Below are positions 19,551 to 28,441 of a stretch of DNA of 64,000 nucleotides, piece by piece (the stretch's first letter is position 1; each line of letters begins with the position of its first letter). The translations under genes and the position numbers were made by a program. Source of the DNA: Bacteroides sp. (GTDB lineage: Bacteria; Bacteroidota; Bacteroidia; Bacteroidales; Bacteroidaceae); the NCBI GenBank assembly GCA_019416685.1, contig DXWV01000034.1:26673-90672 (forward strand). The letters run 5' to 3'. Below the pieces are notes generated by a model. The model did no database searches and was not told the origin of the DNA. It was given only the letters and a program-made list of their open reading frames with translations.

Positions 19551-20618
19551 CTACCGGATACATTTCTTAATCACCGGGCAGACCAATTCGGCATAGCGCA
19601 TCATCCCCAGGTCGGTAAAATGAACGCCGTCCACAGTGGCTTCTCCGTCATGTCCCAACATATCTTTTGACGAGATCATATAGATATTCTTTTCTCCCCG
19701 CTTTTTGAGCGACTGAAAAATGGCATTCACCGTTTCGTTCTTTTGTGCCACTTCTTCGGCAATACGCTGATCGAAACGGGTATGGGTAAAGATCGGATCT
19801 TCCAGAAAGATAACCGGAGTATCGGGATGCCGGCTCCGGATGATTGTATAAAACTTATCGGCACGTTCCTTCATTTGTTGTACATTGGCATTGGGCACAA
19901 AGTCGAGCACATACACGGAAGCATCCACACCAGCCACTACCTCGGCTATTTCCAAGTCGAGCAAAGCATTTCCGCTAAATCCTAAATTAACACATTCACG
20001 GTTCAGCCAACGGGAGATAATATTGGTATGCGCCATTCCCGGACGACTTGCACAGCCTCCCTGCAAGATGCTGGTGCCATAAAACACTACCGGTTTTTCA
20101 CGTATAGGAAGCTGGACTTCCGGTGCGGAAATCTCTGCTAATGAATCGACCCCGATGGAAAGTGAAGTCACGCCATCGTAAAGAGGGAGATACAGCATAT
20201 ATTCCCGTTCCACCGGTTTCATATGGGAGATGATCTTCGCCTCGTTTACCTTACCGGACGGACGTCCACTGTTGACAAATACCCACTTGCCATCCTGAAG
20301 ACAATAAAGATCGAGTCCTTTGATACCCGTCGGTGTCATATGGTTCATGTTCCGGTTGAGAAGTACTTCCCACTTCGCAGCAATAGTAGTAGAATTGGAG
20401 CGGAAGCGCAGTGCTAACCCGGCACTGTTTTGCCCCAATGCCCACAAAGGTTTGCGAGAGACGTTCCTTAAAGAATCGGGTAGCCTCTCATAGCGGGTTG
20501 CCGAATTTTGTGTTGCCTTACCCAACAATGGAAAGGCAGAAGCATCATGGTACACAAGCTGGCTTCTTAACGCCAACGTACAAAATAGCAAAGCTACTGC
20601 AAGGATGTAATTTTTCAT
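19551..20618 (-). CDS. SGNH/GDSL-family esterase, secreted
   Basis: The 355-residue protein has a signal peptide (about 1-19), an N-terminal beta domain with the GxDLY motif (GLDLY at 101-105) typical of this SGNH subgroup, then the hydrolase domain. Block I is FYGTSILQGG with the nucleophile S183; G213 and N217 (GFSGN) form the oxyanion site; D330 and H333 (DGVHF) complete the triad. Such enzymes remove acetyl or other ester groups from glycans. It is the last gene of unit I, 302 bases after the PL8-GH78 gene. Confidence 0.82.
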   Translation of the reverse strand: MKNYILAVALLFCTLALRSQLVYHDASAFPLLGKATQNSATRYERLPDSLRNVSRKPLWALGQNSAGLALRFRSNSTTIAAKWEVLLNRNMNHMTPTGIKGLDLYCLQDGKWVFVNSGRPSGKVNEAKIISHMKPVEREYMLYLPLYDGVTSLSIGVDSLAEISAPEVQLPIREKPVVFYGTSILQGGCASRPGMAHTNIISRWLNRECVNLGFSGNALLDLEIAEVVAGVDASVYVLDFVPNANVQQMKERADKFYTIIRSRHPDTPVIFLEDPIFTHTRFDQRIAEEVAQKNETVNAIFQSLKKRGEKNIYMISSKDMLGHDGEATVDGVHFTDLGMMRYAELVCPVIKKCIR

Positions 20619-20920
20619 ATGTTACTGAAATTAAGACTCCCCAAAGGTAAGAAATAAAATTCATCAAGTAAAGAGAGAGGTTGGGAAAAGGCAAAGCGTT
20701 TGATTATTATTTTACACAAAACATTTCCCCGAAGCCGCACGTCATGTCCGGCTCCGGGGAGAGGGTACCTCGGCTCCGAGGAGAAGACCCTTCGGCTCCG
20801 GGGAGGAAGCAGCTCGGCTCCGGGGAAGAAAACGAGCTATACAATTGCTGATTATCAGCATATTACAAACACATCATTTAGCATTCCAAGACGCACATAG
20901 ATGATAATATTATACTACAT
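20619..20920. other. Intergenic region, 302 bp, with GC-rich tandem repeat
   Basis: The region separates the SGNH gene from the PL8-GH78 gene on the same strand. Its main content is the GC-rich tandem repeat at 20749-20836. I find no exact TAnnTTTG promoter and no convincing coding frame; the repeat period is not a multiple of three. Confidence 0.5.
20749..20836. repeat. Minisatellite: four copies of a 22-bp GC-rich unit
   Basis: Units start at 20749, 20771, 20793 and 20815, exactly 22 bases apart. Each begins CGGCTCCGGGGAG (one copy has A for G) and then varies over the last 9 bases. The unit is far richer in G and C than its surroundings. The copies adjoin without spacers, so it is not a CRISPR array. 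Confidence 0.85.
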
Positions 20921-23900
20921 TCACTCAATCATCGCCTGACGCACCTCCCCGTGCGGGAAGCACATCATTGCTGAAAAGTGATAGGTTCCTGCCTCCAACG
21001 TGAAAGTAACCGTATCCTTTTGTTGAGACTCTAAACGTACTCCCTTTGCCTCTTTCCATCCGATACCTCCTTCTTTTACAGAAGCCAGACGGACATTCGG
21101 CAGCTTCAAAAGAGCTGTGGTATTGGCAGGTATCACCACTTCGATATCCAGTTTACCATCCCGCACTTCCCAGTTGGAAACGATGGTACCATACATAGAG
21201 TTGTAGTGTGAATGTACTTTCTTCGGTCCTTTTTCATTGATCCAGGGGGCTATAACGAACTCTCTGAATCCTGCTTCCGGACGCTGAATACCGCCCAATG
21301 CCTCAATAAACCAGGTACCAATATATAAATAGGAGCTGTGTAAAGCAGATCCTCTGCATTCCCAGTCTTCAAAGAAAGTACCGTTCCCTTTTTTAAGCAT
21401 ATTCCCCCAACCCGGGAAATCTTCTTTGGTAACCATCTCACAGATCAAGTCGTTCCGATGGTTGTCCAGCAAAGTATGAAAGAGGAAAGAACCTGCCGTA
21501 ATACCTCCCCAGAAATGTCCTTTACGATTGATCCGTATCTCCTGCTCAAGACGTTTCCAAACCTTTGCTTTCAAGTTCTTAGGAGGCAGATCCACCATCT
21601 GGGCGATAGCCAGATAAGAAGGATATCCATTCACATAACTGTTATCACGTGAGTTGAAAAAAGTAGTATGTACGGCTTTACGTACTTCCGCTGCTCTTTT
21701 ACGCCAGGCAGTAGCCGCCGCTTCATTTCCCAATACATCCGCGATGCGGGCAGCCGTCTCCAAGCTGTAAATCCAGTGGCAGTTGTTAAAGAACAATGTC
21801 TCCCGGGTATCCCCTAAAGCTTTTCCCTGTTTTTCCATAGCCGAGCGTTCTGGCCAGGCATCCGGCCAAAGCCAGTCTCCTAAGAAGCTCCACTTACTCC
21901 CCCAACGAACCAGCATATTATCTTTTGATTTTGTTTCCACAAAATTGAGCCAGCGCTGAATAGTAGAGAAACTCTCTGTCAGAATACGCACATCGCCATA
22001 TTGCCTATACATCTCCCAGGGAAGGGTAATGCAAAATCCACTCCACGAAGGGCCACCACCACCGATATAGGTTGGAGCCGTATGCGGTACACTGCCGTCT
22101 TCTCCCTGCACATCCCGCCAGTCTTCCATCCACTTTGTATAGAAAGCGGCTAACTGATAATTGTCCAGACCTGCACGCGTGGTAGCCAGTGCATCGCCAC
22201 CATATCCGCGACGCTCCCGATGCGGACAGTCTACAACAAAATTACCCAGGCTCAGATTCTCAAAAGTCCATAGTGTGGTGCGATAAAGATCGTTCAACAG
22301 AGGCATATCACACTCAAAGCCGGATGCCTGCCGGTAATCGGGACGAATCATCCATCCACGAATCTGCTCTAACTTCGGTGCAGAGCGCAAACCGGTGATC
22401 TGAACCCAGCGTCCGGTCATATAATTAAAGCGATTGCAGAAAGTACCTTTCCCACCGGGGCCTACTTTGTAAATGCTATGTATGCCGAAACTGCAAACGT
22501 CCTTCTCTCTTTCCGAGAACCGGAACACAATTGAATCGCCTGGCTGTCCGGCAAGCTGCATTTCAAACCATCCGGCATAATTAATGCCCATATCTACCCG
22601 GTACACTCCCGGTTTCACCTCCTTGACAGAAAGCGGTCTGATCTCTTCCATCAACCGGTTGGGCTGTGTCTTATCGGCAGATACAACAATCTGTGGCTGG
22701 TATACCTTTACTCCTGCCCAGGCTGAATCATCAAAACCTGTTTCATTCCATCCTTTTATCTCTAAAGAGGCATCCTGAAATTCACCGGCAAAGTGATGCG
22801 CATCCCAGTATCCCATCAAGGTATTGGAACTTGCGTGGGTCTTCCAACTGTCATCTGTCAGCACTCGAAGTTTTTCACCGGAAGGTAAAGTAATTTCCGC
22901 CTGTGCCAATGCCATCGGGATAGCCGGCCGACCCTCCTGCTGATAAGCGGGAAATATGGCCCAGGAAGTGCCCAGCCACAAAGCAATCACATTGTCTCCG
23001 GTTTTCAGAGAGCGAGTGATATCGTAGGTCATGTAGCGAGCACGCGATTTATGATCCGTCACGGAGGGAGAAAGCACGGCATCACCTATTCTCTCACCGT
23101 TCACATACAACTCGTGATAGCCAATGGAAGCTACGTATATCAGTGCCTCCTGTGGAGCTTCAGTCAACGTAAAATGCTTGCGGAACCATGGATCGGGCAT
23201 CTTATTGTCTATCGGCCGTCCACCTACACTCTGAGACTCCATTTCGGCACTACCTATCCACCGGGCTTTCCAGTCATCGGCAAACAAGCCCATCTGCCAG
23301 GTAGCGGGTTCACTCCAAGATGTCCAATTGCCCTGTTCATCGACTAAACGAACTTTCCAGAAACACTTTTGCCCGGTAGCGAGCGGTTTTCCATCATACA
23401 CAATGTTGACCGATTCGCCTGAATCCACCCGTCCGCTATCCCACAAATCTCCCTCATTCTTATCGAGCAGTGCCCGGCTGCTTGCTACCAGAACCTGATA
23501 AGCTGTCTGTTTTTGTCCGCGTGTTGTAAGGGTAGTTCCCATCTTCCAGCTCAAACGCGGGCGGGGAACATCCAATCCTAACGGATTTTTCAAATATTCA
23601 CATTGCAAATCGGCAGGTTCCACCCAAGCAATATCCACCGTAGCGGTGCTTCCTGTAGTTGCTCCATCCGGAAAAGGTATCGTCACCTCTCTCCCATTCA
23701 GAATGATATGAACCTCCTTTTGGCTATGAAGCGGATCGGCTGCCCGGATTTTAAATCCGTCCCCTACCTTTTCTATATAGACAATGGATTTCTTATCGGC
23801 ACCCACCGTAAGTCCGTCACCCATATCCACGGTTCCCGGAGTATAGAATACAATGCCATACGCCTGTGCCTCTTCCAGTTTCACAGCCTGGATATCAGCC

Positions 23901-25705
23901 GTGTTTTTAATGATTTTATAGGTATGAGCCGTAACAAAATTCTCAAAATCGGGCAGCGACTGATCCGGAACCACCATGTAGGCATATGTCGCATCCATAG
24001 CCTTTTTGCCATGATTTATCCACAAGTTGAAAATATCGGCAGAGAGTACACGCTTGTCTCCATCTATATTGATATCTCTCCATGAGCCCGTCTGTGTTTT
24101 ACTACTGACACATCCATTCCCACCCATAGGAAAAAGATATCCTACCCTGTCATGGTATACCCATAGCGGATTCTCAACCCATGCGTCCTTTTTATAAGAA
24201 GCCGAACCTGCGGCGGTACCAACGGTCAACTCTCCTGAAAAATAACATTGGTTCACGGTAGTAGCTACCTCTTCCGGAGAATCGGAAGTAATGCCTGCTC
24301 CTAAACAAAGCAACACATCGTCCAGAAAGAAGTATGCCTTCTTTGCCTGCAATCCCCGATAATCATGTTCGTAAGCAATCAGCCCGTTCCTGCCGGAACT
24401 AACGCCGCCGGCAAAGACATTCGTACCGTAAAAATACCCTGTCAGCCGTGCCGAATCGGGATGCTGGACTGCCGTAGTACCCGGTATCCGAGTCCAATTC
24501 CAAAGTGGGAATATATTCTTATACTCCTCTCCGGAGGTCAATATATTGGTAGCACCTAAAGGCAGGTTGTATCCTTTCATATTCTCATTATTGAGCATTT
24601 CCGTTCCGTTGGTACGAGTAGAAAGTACTTTAGCCGAAAGATAATAATTGGCACCATGCTGTGTCATGATATCCGACTTCCAGAAGTACTTGTTACCGGG
24701 AACCGGAAACGGTGCACCTCCCAAATGTTCCAGCCACGCCTGGTATTCGGCCGCATGTTCCGGGTCGTTCTGTATCATACGGCTCAACATCGTGGCAGAA
24801 ACATTGTTAACCCCACCTCTACGGGTAATATTACGACCGGTTGCCCCAAATTCAAACGTGCTTCTATACCCCAAGAGACGCTGCCCGTTCAAAAGAACAT
24901 CCGAAAGTATCTGCCTCTTTTCCGGAGTAAAATAAGCAGCAAAAGCAGTACCGTTCACCAAATGAATATAATAAACCAGATCATCCATGAACGACAGTCC
25001 ATACCCCCCTGAATAGAGCTGCGGACGATGCTGATGGAAACTACCGTCTATTTTAATCCCTTCGTCTCCTTGCCGGGGCACAATCTTAATGGTGGAAGCT
25101 ATGGATTCAAATCCGATCCGCACCAGTTCCATATTGTTCTCAATACATCCTTTGTGGATGGTTACATCCGAAACCCAGGTACGATTCTTTCCTTTATGCC
25201 CCTGGTTACCCGTGCGATCTTCCAGATAAGCGGAGTATTGCAACAGCTTCTTCTCACTGATTTTATCTTTCAGCAGAATCAGTGCCACCATATAATCCTG
25301 GGGAGCCCCTATATCGATAAACCACCAGTTTTTAGACTTCGGCTGCATCCGGTTCCAGTACTCAAACCCCAATTGTATTTTGTTGAGCAGTTTCTTCGAA
25401 TTATAATATTTATTCCCCGGCTTGCGGTAGGCATGGGCCATGGCTTTCAGACGCTTCAGATGAGTCCCTGCCGGGAAACCTGCAAATACAGTGACATAAT
25501 CAATCTTCGGAAAACTACCATCCGATTGCATAGACTCCATAAAACGGCCTATTGCCTCCTTATCAACTTCTCCTTCCAAATGCGAAGCAATCAGCCGCCG
25601 GGTCAGTTCATCCAGCTCTTTTTGTGCATTGACATCTCCTCCCGCAAATGCGAAGGAGGAGAAGAGCAATCCTACGAAAGAAAATAGTACTAACAATCTT
25701 CTCAT
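20921..25705 (-). CDS. PL8 polysaccharide lyase fused to GH78 alpha-L-rhamnosidase
   Basis: This 1594-residue secreted protein (signal peptide about 1-22) is two enzymes in one chain. Residues about 30-690 match the PL8 family, close in pattern to chondroitin AC lyase: H226 and Y235 in GSFHQHRPQLYSGGY, R291 and R295 in GRNITRR, and the central GATNILTSGEEYKNIFPLWNW. PL8 enzymes cleave next to a glucuronate by beta-elimination and leave an unsaturated uronate. Residues about 695-1580 match GH78: the N-terminal beta domains, then DCPHRERRGYGGD with probable acid E1164. The next genes upstream encode GH28 and GH88, and GH88 would remove the unsaturated uronate. No stop or frameshift separates the halves. 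I do not recall a characterised enzyme with this pairing. Confidence 0.85.
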   Translation of the reverse strand: MRRLLVLFSFVGLLFSSFAFAGGDVNAQKELDELTRRLIASHLEGEVDKEAIGRFMESMQSDGSFPKIDYVTVFAGFPAGTHLKRLKAMAHAYRKPGNKYYNSKKLLNKIQLGFEYWNRMQPKSKNWWFIDIGAPQDYMVALILLKDKISEKKLLQYSAYLEDRTGNQGHKGKNRTWVSDVTIHKGCIENNMELVRIGFESIASTIKIVPRQGDEGIKIDGSFHQHRPQLYSGGYGLSFMDDLVYYIHLVNGTAFAAYFTPEKRQILSDVLLNGQRLLGYRSTFEFGATGRNITRRGGVNNVSATMLSRMIQNDPEHAAEYQAWLEHLGGAPFPVPGNKYFWKSDIMTQHGANYYLSAKVLSTRTNGTEMLNNENMKGYNLPLGATNILTSGEEYKNIFPLWNWTRIPGTTAVQHPDSARLTGYFYGTNVFAGGVSSGRNGLIAYEHDYRGLQAKKAYFFLDDVLLCLGAGITSDSPEEVATTVNQCYFSGELTVGTAAGSASYKKDAWVENPLWVYHDRVGYLFPMGGNGCVSSKTQTGSWRDINIDGDKRVLSADIFNLWINHGKKAMDATYAYMVVPDQSLPDFENFVTAHTYKIIKNTADIQAVKLEEAQAYGIVFYTPGTVDMGDGLTVGADKKSIVYIEKVGDGFKIRAADPLHSQKEVHIILNGREVTIPFPDGATTGSTATVDIAWVEPADLQCEYLKNPLGLDVPRPRLSWKMGTTLTTRGQKQTAYQVLVASSRALLDKNEGDLWDSGRVDSGESVNIVYDGKPLATGQKCFWKVRLVDEQGNWTSWSEPATWQMGLFADDWKARWIGSAEMESQSVGGRPIDNKMPDPWFRKHFTLTEAPQEALIYVASIGYHELYVNGERIGDAVLSPSVTDHKSRARYMTYDITRSLKTGDNVIALWLGTSWAIFPAYQQEGRPAIPMALAQAEITLPSGEKLRVLTDDSWKTHASSNTLMGYWDAHHFAGEFQDASLEIKGWNETGFDDSAWAGVKVYQPQIVVSADKTQPNRLMEEIRPLSVKEVKPGVYRVDMGINYAGWFEMQLAGQPGDSIVFRFSEREKDVCSFGIHSIYKVGPGGKGTFCNRFNYMTGRWVQITGLRSAPKLEQIRGWMIRPDYRQASGFECDMPLLNDLYRTTLWTFENLSLGNFVVDCPHRERRGYGGDALATTRAGLDNYQLAAFYTKWMEDWRDVQGEDGSVPHTAPTYIGGGGPSWSGFCITLPWEMYRQYGDVRILTESFSTIQRWLNFVETKSKDNMLVRWGSKWSFLGDWLWPDAWPERSAMEKQGKALGDTRETLFFNNCHWIYSLETAARIADVLGNEAAATAWRKRAAEVRKAVHTTFFNSRDNSYVNGYPSYLAIAQMVDLPPKNLKAKVWKRLEQEIRINRKGHFWGGITAGSFLFHTLLDNHRNDLICEMVTKEDFPGWGNMLKKGNGTFFEDWECRGSALHSSYLYIGTWFIEALGGIQRPEAGFREFVIAPWINEKGPKKVHSHYNSMYGTIVSNWEVRDGKLDIEVVIPANTTALLKLPNVRLASVKEGGIGWKEAKGVRLESQQKDTVTFTLEAGTYHFSAMMCFPHGEVRQAMIE

Positions 25706-25715
25706 AACAGCCTCT

Positions 25716-27179
25716 TTATTTACTCAGATATTTACCATCAGCTACAATGTCACAACTCCGTACTGTTCTGATAAATTTAGAATCCGCCGGAGCTGCCCCT
25801 TTACACTGATTGAACTCAGCCCCTACTACATCGTCCAGAAAGAAGAGTGGACGTACATCCGGTTGTTTGGCACAGAATCGTACATTGTTAAACCGTACAT
25901 TCCGGGCATGACGCACATAGAATCCGGCCGCCGGAAGTGCATTCCCGAACATTCTGTTTTCAGGATAACTGCTAACCTCCTCGGGAACGGGAGTCATCAA
26001 CATCTCCGTTGTTCCCCCACCGGGATAACTCACCTGCACATTATTAATGGATACGTTTTCTACAAAAGAATTCTCCACGCCGGTTATCGAACAAGCTATC
26101 AAGCTCTCGGCAGTAGCCACAATATTGCTGATATTGATGTTCTTCAACACACCGCCTTCTTTTCTGAAAGTACGGTGCCGATCGCCCAAACGGATAAAAA
26201 TAGGTGTCTGCACATCTCTCATAGAAATATTAGACACGGTGATGCCGTCAATAATTCCTCCGTCTACCATCTCAATAGCAACTCCCGAAATGACGGTAAC
26301 CTCTGCAGAAATATGCTCCAATTGCTTACTCCAGTGACGTATGTTATCTTCGGCAGCCCGGCGAACCACACAATTGGAGACAGCTATATTACGATATCCC
26401 CCATGAGAAGCAGTACCAAACTTAATAGCATTGCAATTACTTGCCGTTACACAATTAGTCACCGTTATATTCTCACAAAACTCGGGATGATCACTTTTGA
26501 AGCAGATGGCATCGTCTTCCACATCAATATAACAATCGGATATCGTTGCATTTTTTGCATCAATATCGAGTCCGTCATTGTTATAATTGCAATGGCTGAA
26601 CACCTTCAATCCACGAATGATCACATCTTCACACCGTTCATAGTGCTGTACCCAATAAGCAGAATTGCGCAACGTAAGATCTGTCACAACAATCCCCTGG
26701 CACTCCACTAAATAAATGATTTTAGGACGTTTAGGCCCCCCATCTCCATCATTGCCAAACTGAAACGTTTCACTTCCTCCCTGTCCGTCTATGGTTCCGA
26801 AGCCGGTAAGCGAAATATTCTTTTGACCACGTGCAAACAGCAGTCCTGAGGACTGATTCATCGAACCCTCTTTGTAGGGGAAGGCATGATCATAATCCGC
26901 CAGGCGTGTACTACCCAAAAACAATGCACCGAAGTCAAAATGCAGATTCACATTCGACTTGAGCTCAATGGGACGTATCAGATAAGTTCCGGAAGGGATA
27001 AGGACTGTGCCGCCACCTTTTGCGGAACACTCATCCACCGCTTTTTGTATAACCACCGTATTATCCGTAACACCATCTCCTTTGGCACCACGTTTTGTTA
27101 TATCAATCGTCACCGCAAAGAGGGTAGACGAAAACAGCAAAGAGGCTGTCAGTAGTATTGTCTTACATTTGTTTATCAT
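25716..27179 (-). CDS. GH28 polygalacturonase-family enzyme
   Basis: The 487-residue protein has a signal peptide (about 1-22) and a right-handed beta-helix. The GH28 motifs are NNDGLDID (200-207, replacing the usual NTDGxD), EDDAICFKSD (221-230) with paired aspartates, and FGTASHGG (about 254-261) in place of the GHG motif. Members hydrolyse alpha-1,4-galacturonic links, endo or exo. It is followed 10 bases later by the PL8-GH78 gene and is paralogous to the GH28 at 53523-54926. The altered third motif may mark an exo-acting or rhamnogalacturonan-type subgroup. Confidence 0.85.
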   Translation of the reverse strand: MINKCKTILLTASLLFSSTLFAVTIDITKRGAKGDGVTDNTVVIQKAVDECSAKGGGTVLIPSGTYLIRPIELKSNVNLHFDFGALFLGSTRLADYDHAFPYKEGSMNQSSGLLFARGQKNISLTGFGTIDGQGGSETFQFGNDGDGGPKRPKIIYLVECQGIVVTDLTLRNSAYWVQHYERCEDVIIRGLKVFSHCNYNNDGLDIDAKNATISDCYIDVEDDAICFKSDHPEFCENITVTNCVTASNCNAIKFGTASHGGYRNIAVSNCVVRRAAEDNIRHWSKQLEHISAEVTVISGVAIEMVDGGIIDGITVSNISMRDVQTPIFIRLGDRHRTFRKEGGVLKNINISNIVATAESLIACSITGVENSFVENVSINNVQVSYPGGGTTEMLMTPVPEEVSSYPENRMFGNALPAAGFYVRHARNVRFNNVRFCAKQPDVRPLFFLDDVVGAEFNQCKGAAPADSKFIRTVRSCDIVADGKYLSK

Positions 27180-27190
27180 GGGATGTATAT

Positions 27191-28387
27191 TTATTTATTA
27201 GTTAATGACTTATATCGGCACAGGGCCTCTACATAATAATAGTCAGCATAAGTCAGAGGTGCATCTACCTCCGTACCTGCGGGCATATTGCCTACAGAAT
27301 GCTTCAGGATAAATCCGCCATTCGTACCCACTTCTGCTGTATATTCGGGTGAAGATAACACCTGTAGTATCTTCTCGGCCGCTTTAAAATATTTATCTCC
27401 CTGTTTCTCCGGCAAATACTGAGACAGTTCGAGCAATCCCGCACAGTTGATAGTAGCTGCCGAAGCGTCTCTCAATGCATCCGGTATACCGGGCGCATTA
27501 TAATCCCAATAAGGAATCAGATCTTTCGGCATAGTAGGATGATTCAGTACAAATTCGGCTATTTTGACTGCCTGATCGAGGTATTTAGGGTCCTTCGTAA
27601 AACGATACATCATTGTATATCCATACAATCCCCAAGCCTGACCACGTGCCCATGCTGATTGTTCCGAAACACCCTGCCCTCCCTGATAACTCTGGATACC
27701 ACCGGTTTTCGGATCGTAATTAATACCATGGTACAGACTATTGTCTGCCCTGAAATGATTCTTTAAGGTAGTATCGGCATGTTTCACCGCAATATCATAA
27801 AACGTATTGTCCCCCGTAGCCTCGGCAGCCCAGAACAGCAGTTCCAGGTTCATCATGTTATCAATAATAACCACATAATCGTTCGGCTTACGATTGTGAG
27901 ATTTGATACATCCCACTACGGGACTGAACCGGGAAATTAACGAACGGGCACTATTGACCATAATGTCTTTATACCCTGATTTTGATGCTATACGGTCGGC
28001 ATTGCCGTAACTGCAATACATCATAAAACCAATATCATGCGTACTTACATTATATTGTTCGGGTTCCAACAACTTCAACATGCGTTCTCCCTCAGCACAC
28101 AACTCCTTATTACCGGTTTCCTCATACAGATAAAACAGAGTGCCCGGGTAGAAACCGCTGCACCACCATTTGGACGAACTGTTCTCTGGTTTCTGCTTCT
28201 TTGTATCGTATGTTTTTGGAAACAGATCCGTTCCTTTCAATTCATCTCTCATAAACAAATATTGACGTTCCGCATTCTCTATGGCTTTGTTCACATCCAC
28301 TTTTCCTTTGGGAGTAGCAGCTAATAAATCTCCAACGGACAAAAAGCAAGCCATAACAGCTCCAAATACGATTATTGATATTCTCAT
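27191..28387 (-). CDS. GH88 unsaturated glucuronyl hydrolase
   Basis: This 398-residue protein has a signal peptide (about 1-23) and an alpha/alpha-barrel. The GH88 signatures are WWCSGFYPGTLFYLYE (74-89), THDIGFMMY with D118, IIDNMMNLELLFWA with D176, and SAWARGQAWGLYGYTMMYRF. The two aspartates match the catalytic pair of the family. GH88 hydrates the double bond of a terminal 4,5-unsaturated uronate made by a lyase and releases it. The nearby PL8 lyase would supply the substrate, which argues that both act in one pathway. GH105 is the nearest alternative family but fits the motifs less well. Confidence 0.85.
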   Translation of the reverse strand: MRISIIVFGAVMACFLSVGDLLAATPKGKVDVNKAIENAERQYLFMRDELKGTDLFPKTYDTKKQKPENSSSKWWCSGFYPGTLFYLYEETGNKELCAEGERMLKLLEPEQYNVSTHDIGFMMYCSYGNADRIASKSGYKDIMVNSARSLISRFSPVVGCIKSHNRKPNDYVVIIDNMMNLELLFWAAEATGDNTFYDIAVKHADTTLKNHFRADNSLYHGINYDPKTGGIQSYQGGQGVSEQSAWARGQAWGLYGYTMMYRFTKDPKYLDQAVKIAEFVLNHPTMPKDLIPYWDYNAPGIPDALRDASAATINCAGLLELSQYLPEKQGDKYFKAAEKILQVLSSPEYTAEVGTNGGFILKHSVGNMPAGTEVDAPLTYADYYYVEALCRYKSLTNK

Positions 28388-28441
28388 GGTTTATTCTATT
28401 AGTTCATTAGTAGTCTCTATAGGATGCAAAAGTACAAACTA

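Noticed and set aside
20749..20836. Possible CRISPR array
   Set aside because: The units adjoin with no unique spacers and no cas genes are near.
20700..20900. A 66-codon plus-strand frame across the GC-rich repeat
   Set aside because: The 22-bp repeat period is not a multiple of three, so it does not encode a repeated peptide; no start signal is seen.
25629..26711. A 360-codon open frame on the plus strand
   Set aside because: It lies entirely antisense to the GH28 and the start of the PL8-GH78 gene, has no family resemblance, and its composition mirrors the real genes.
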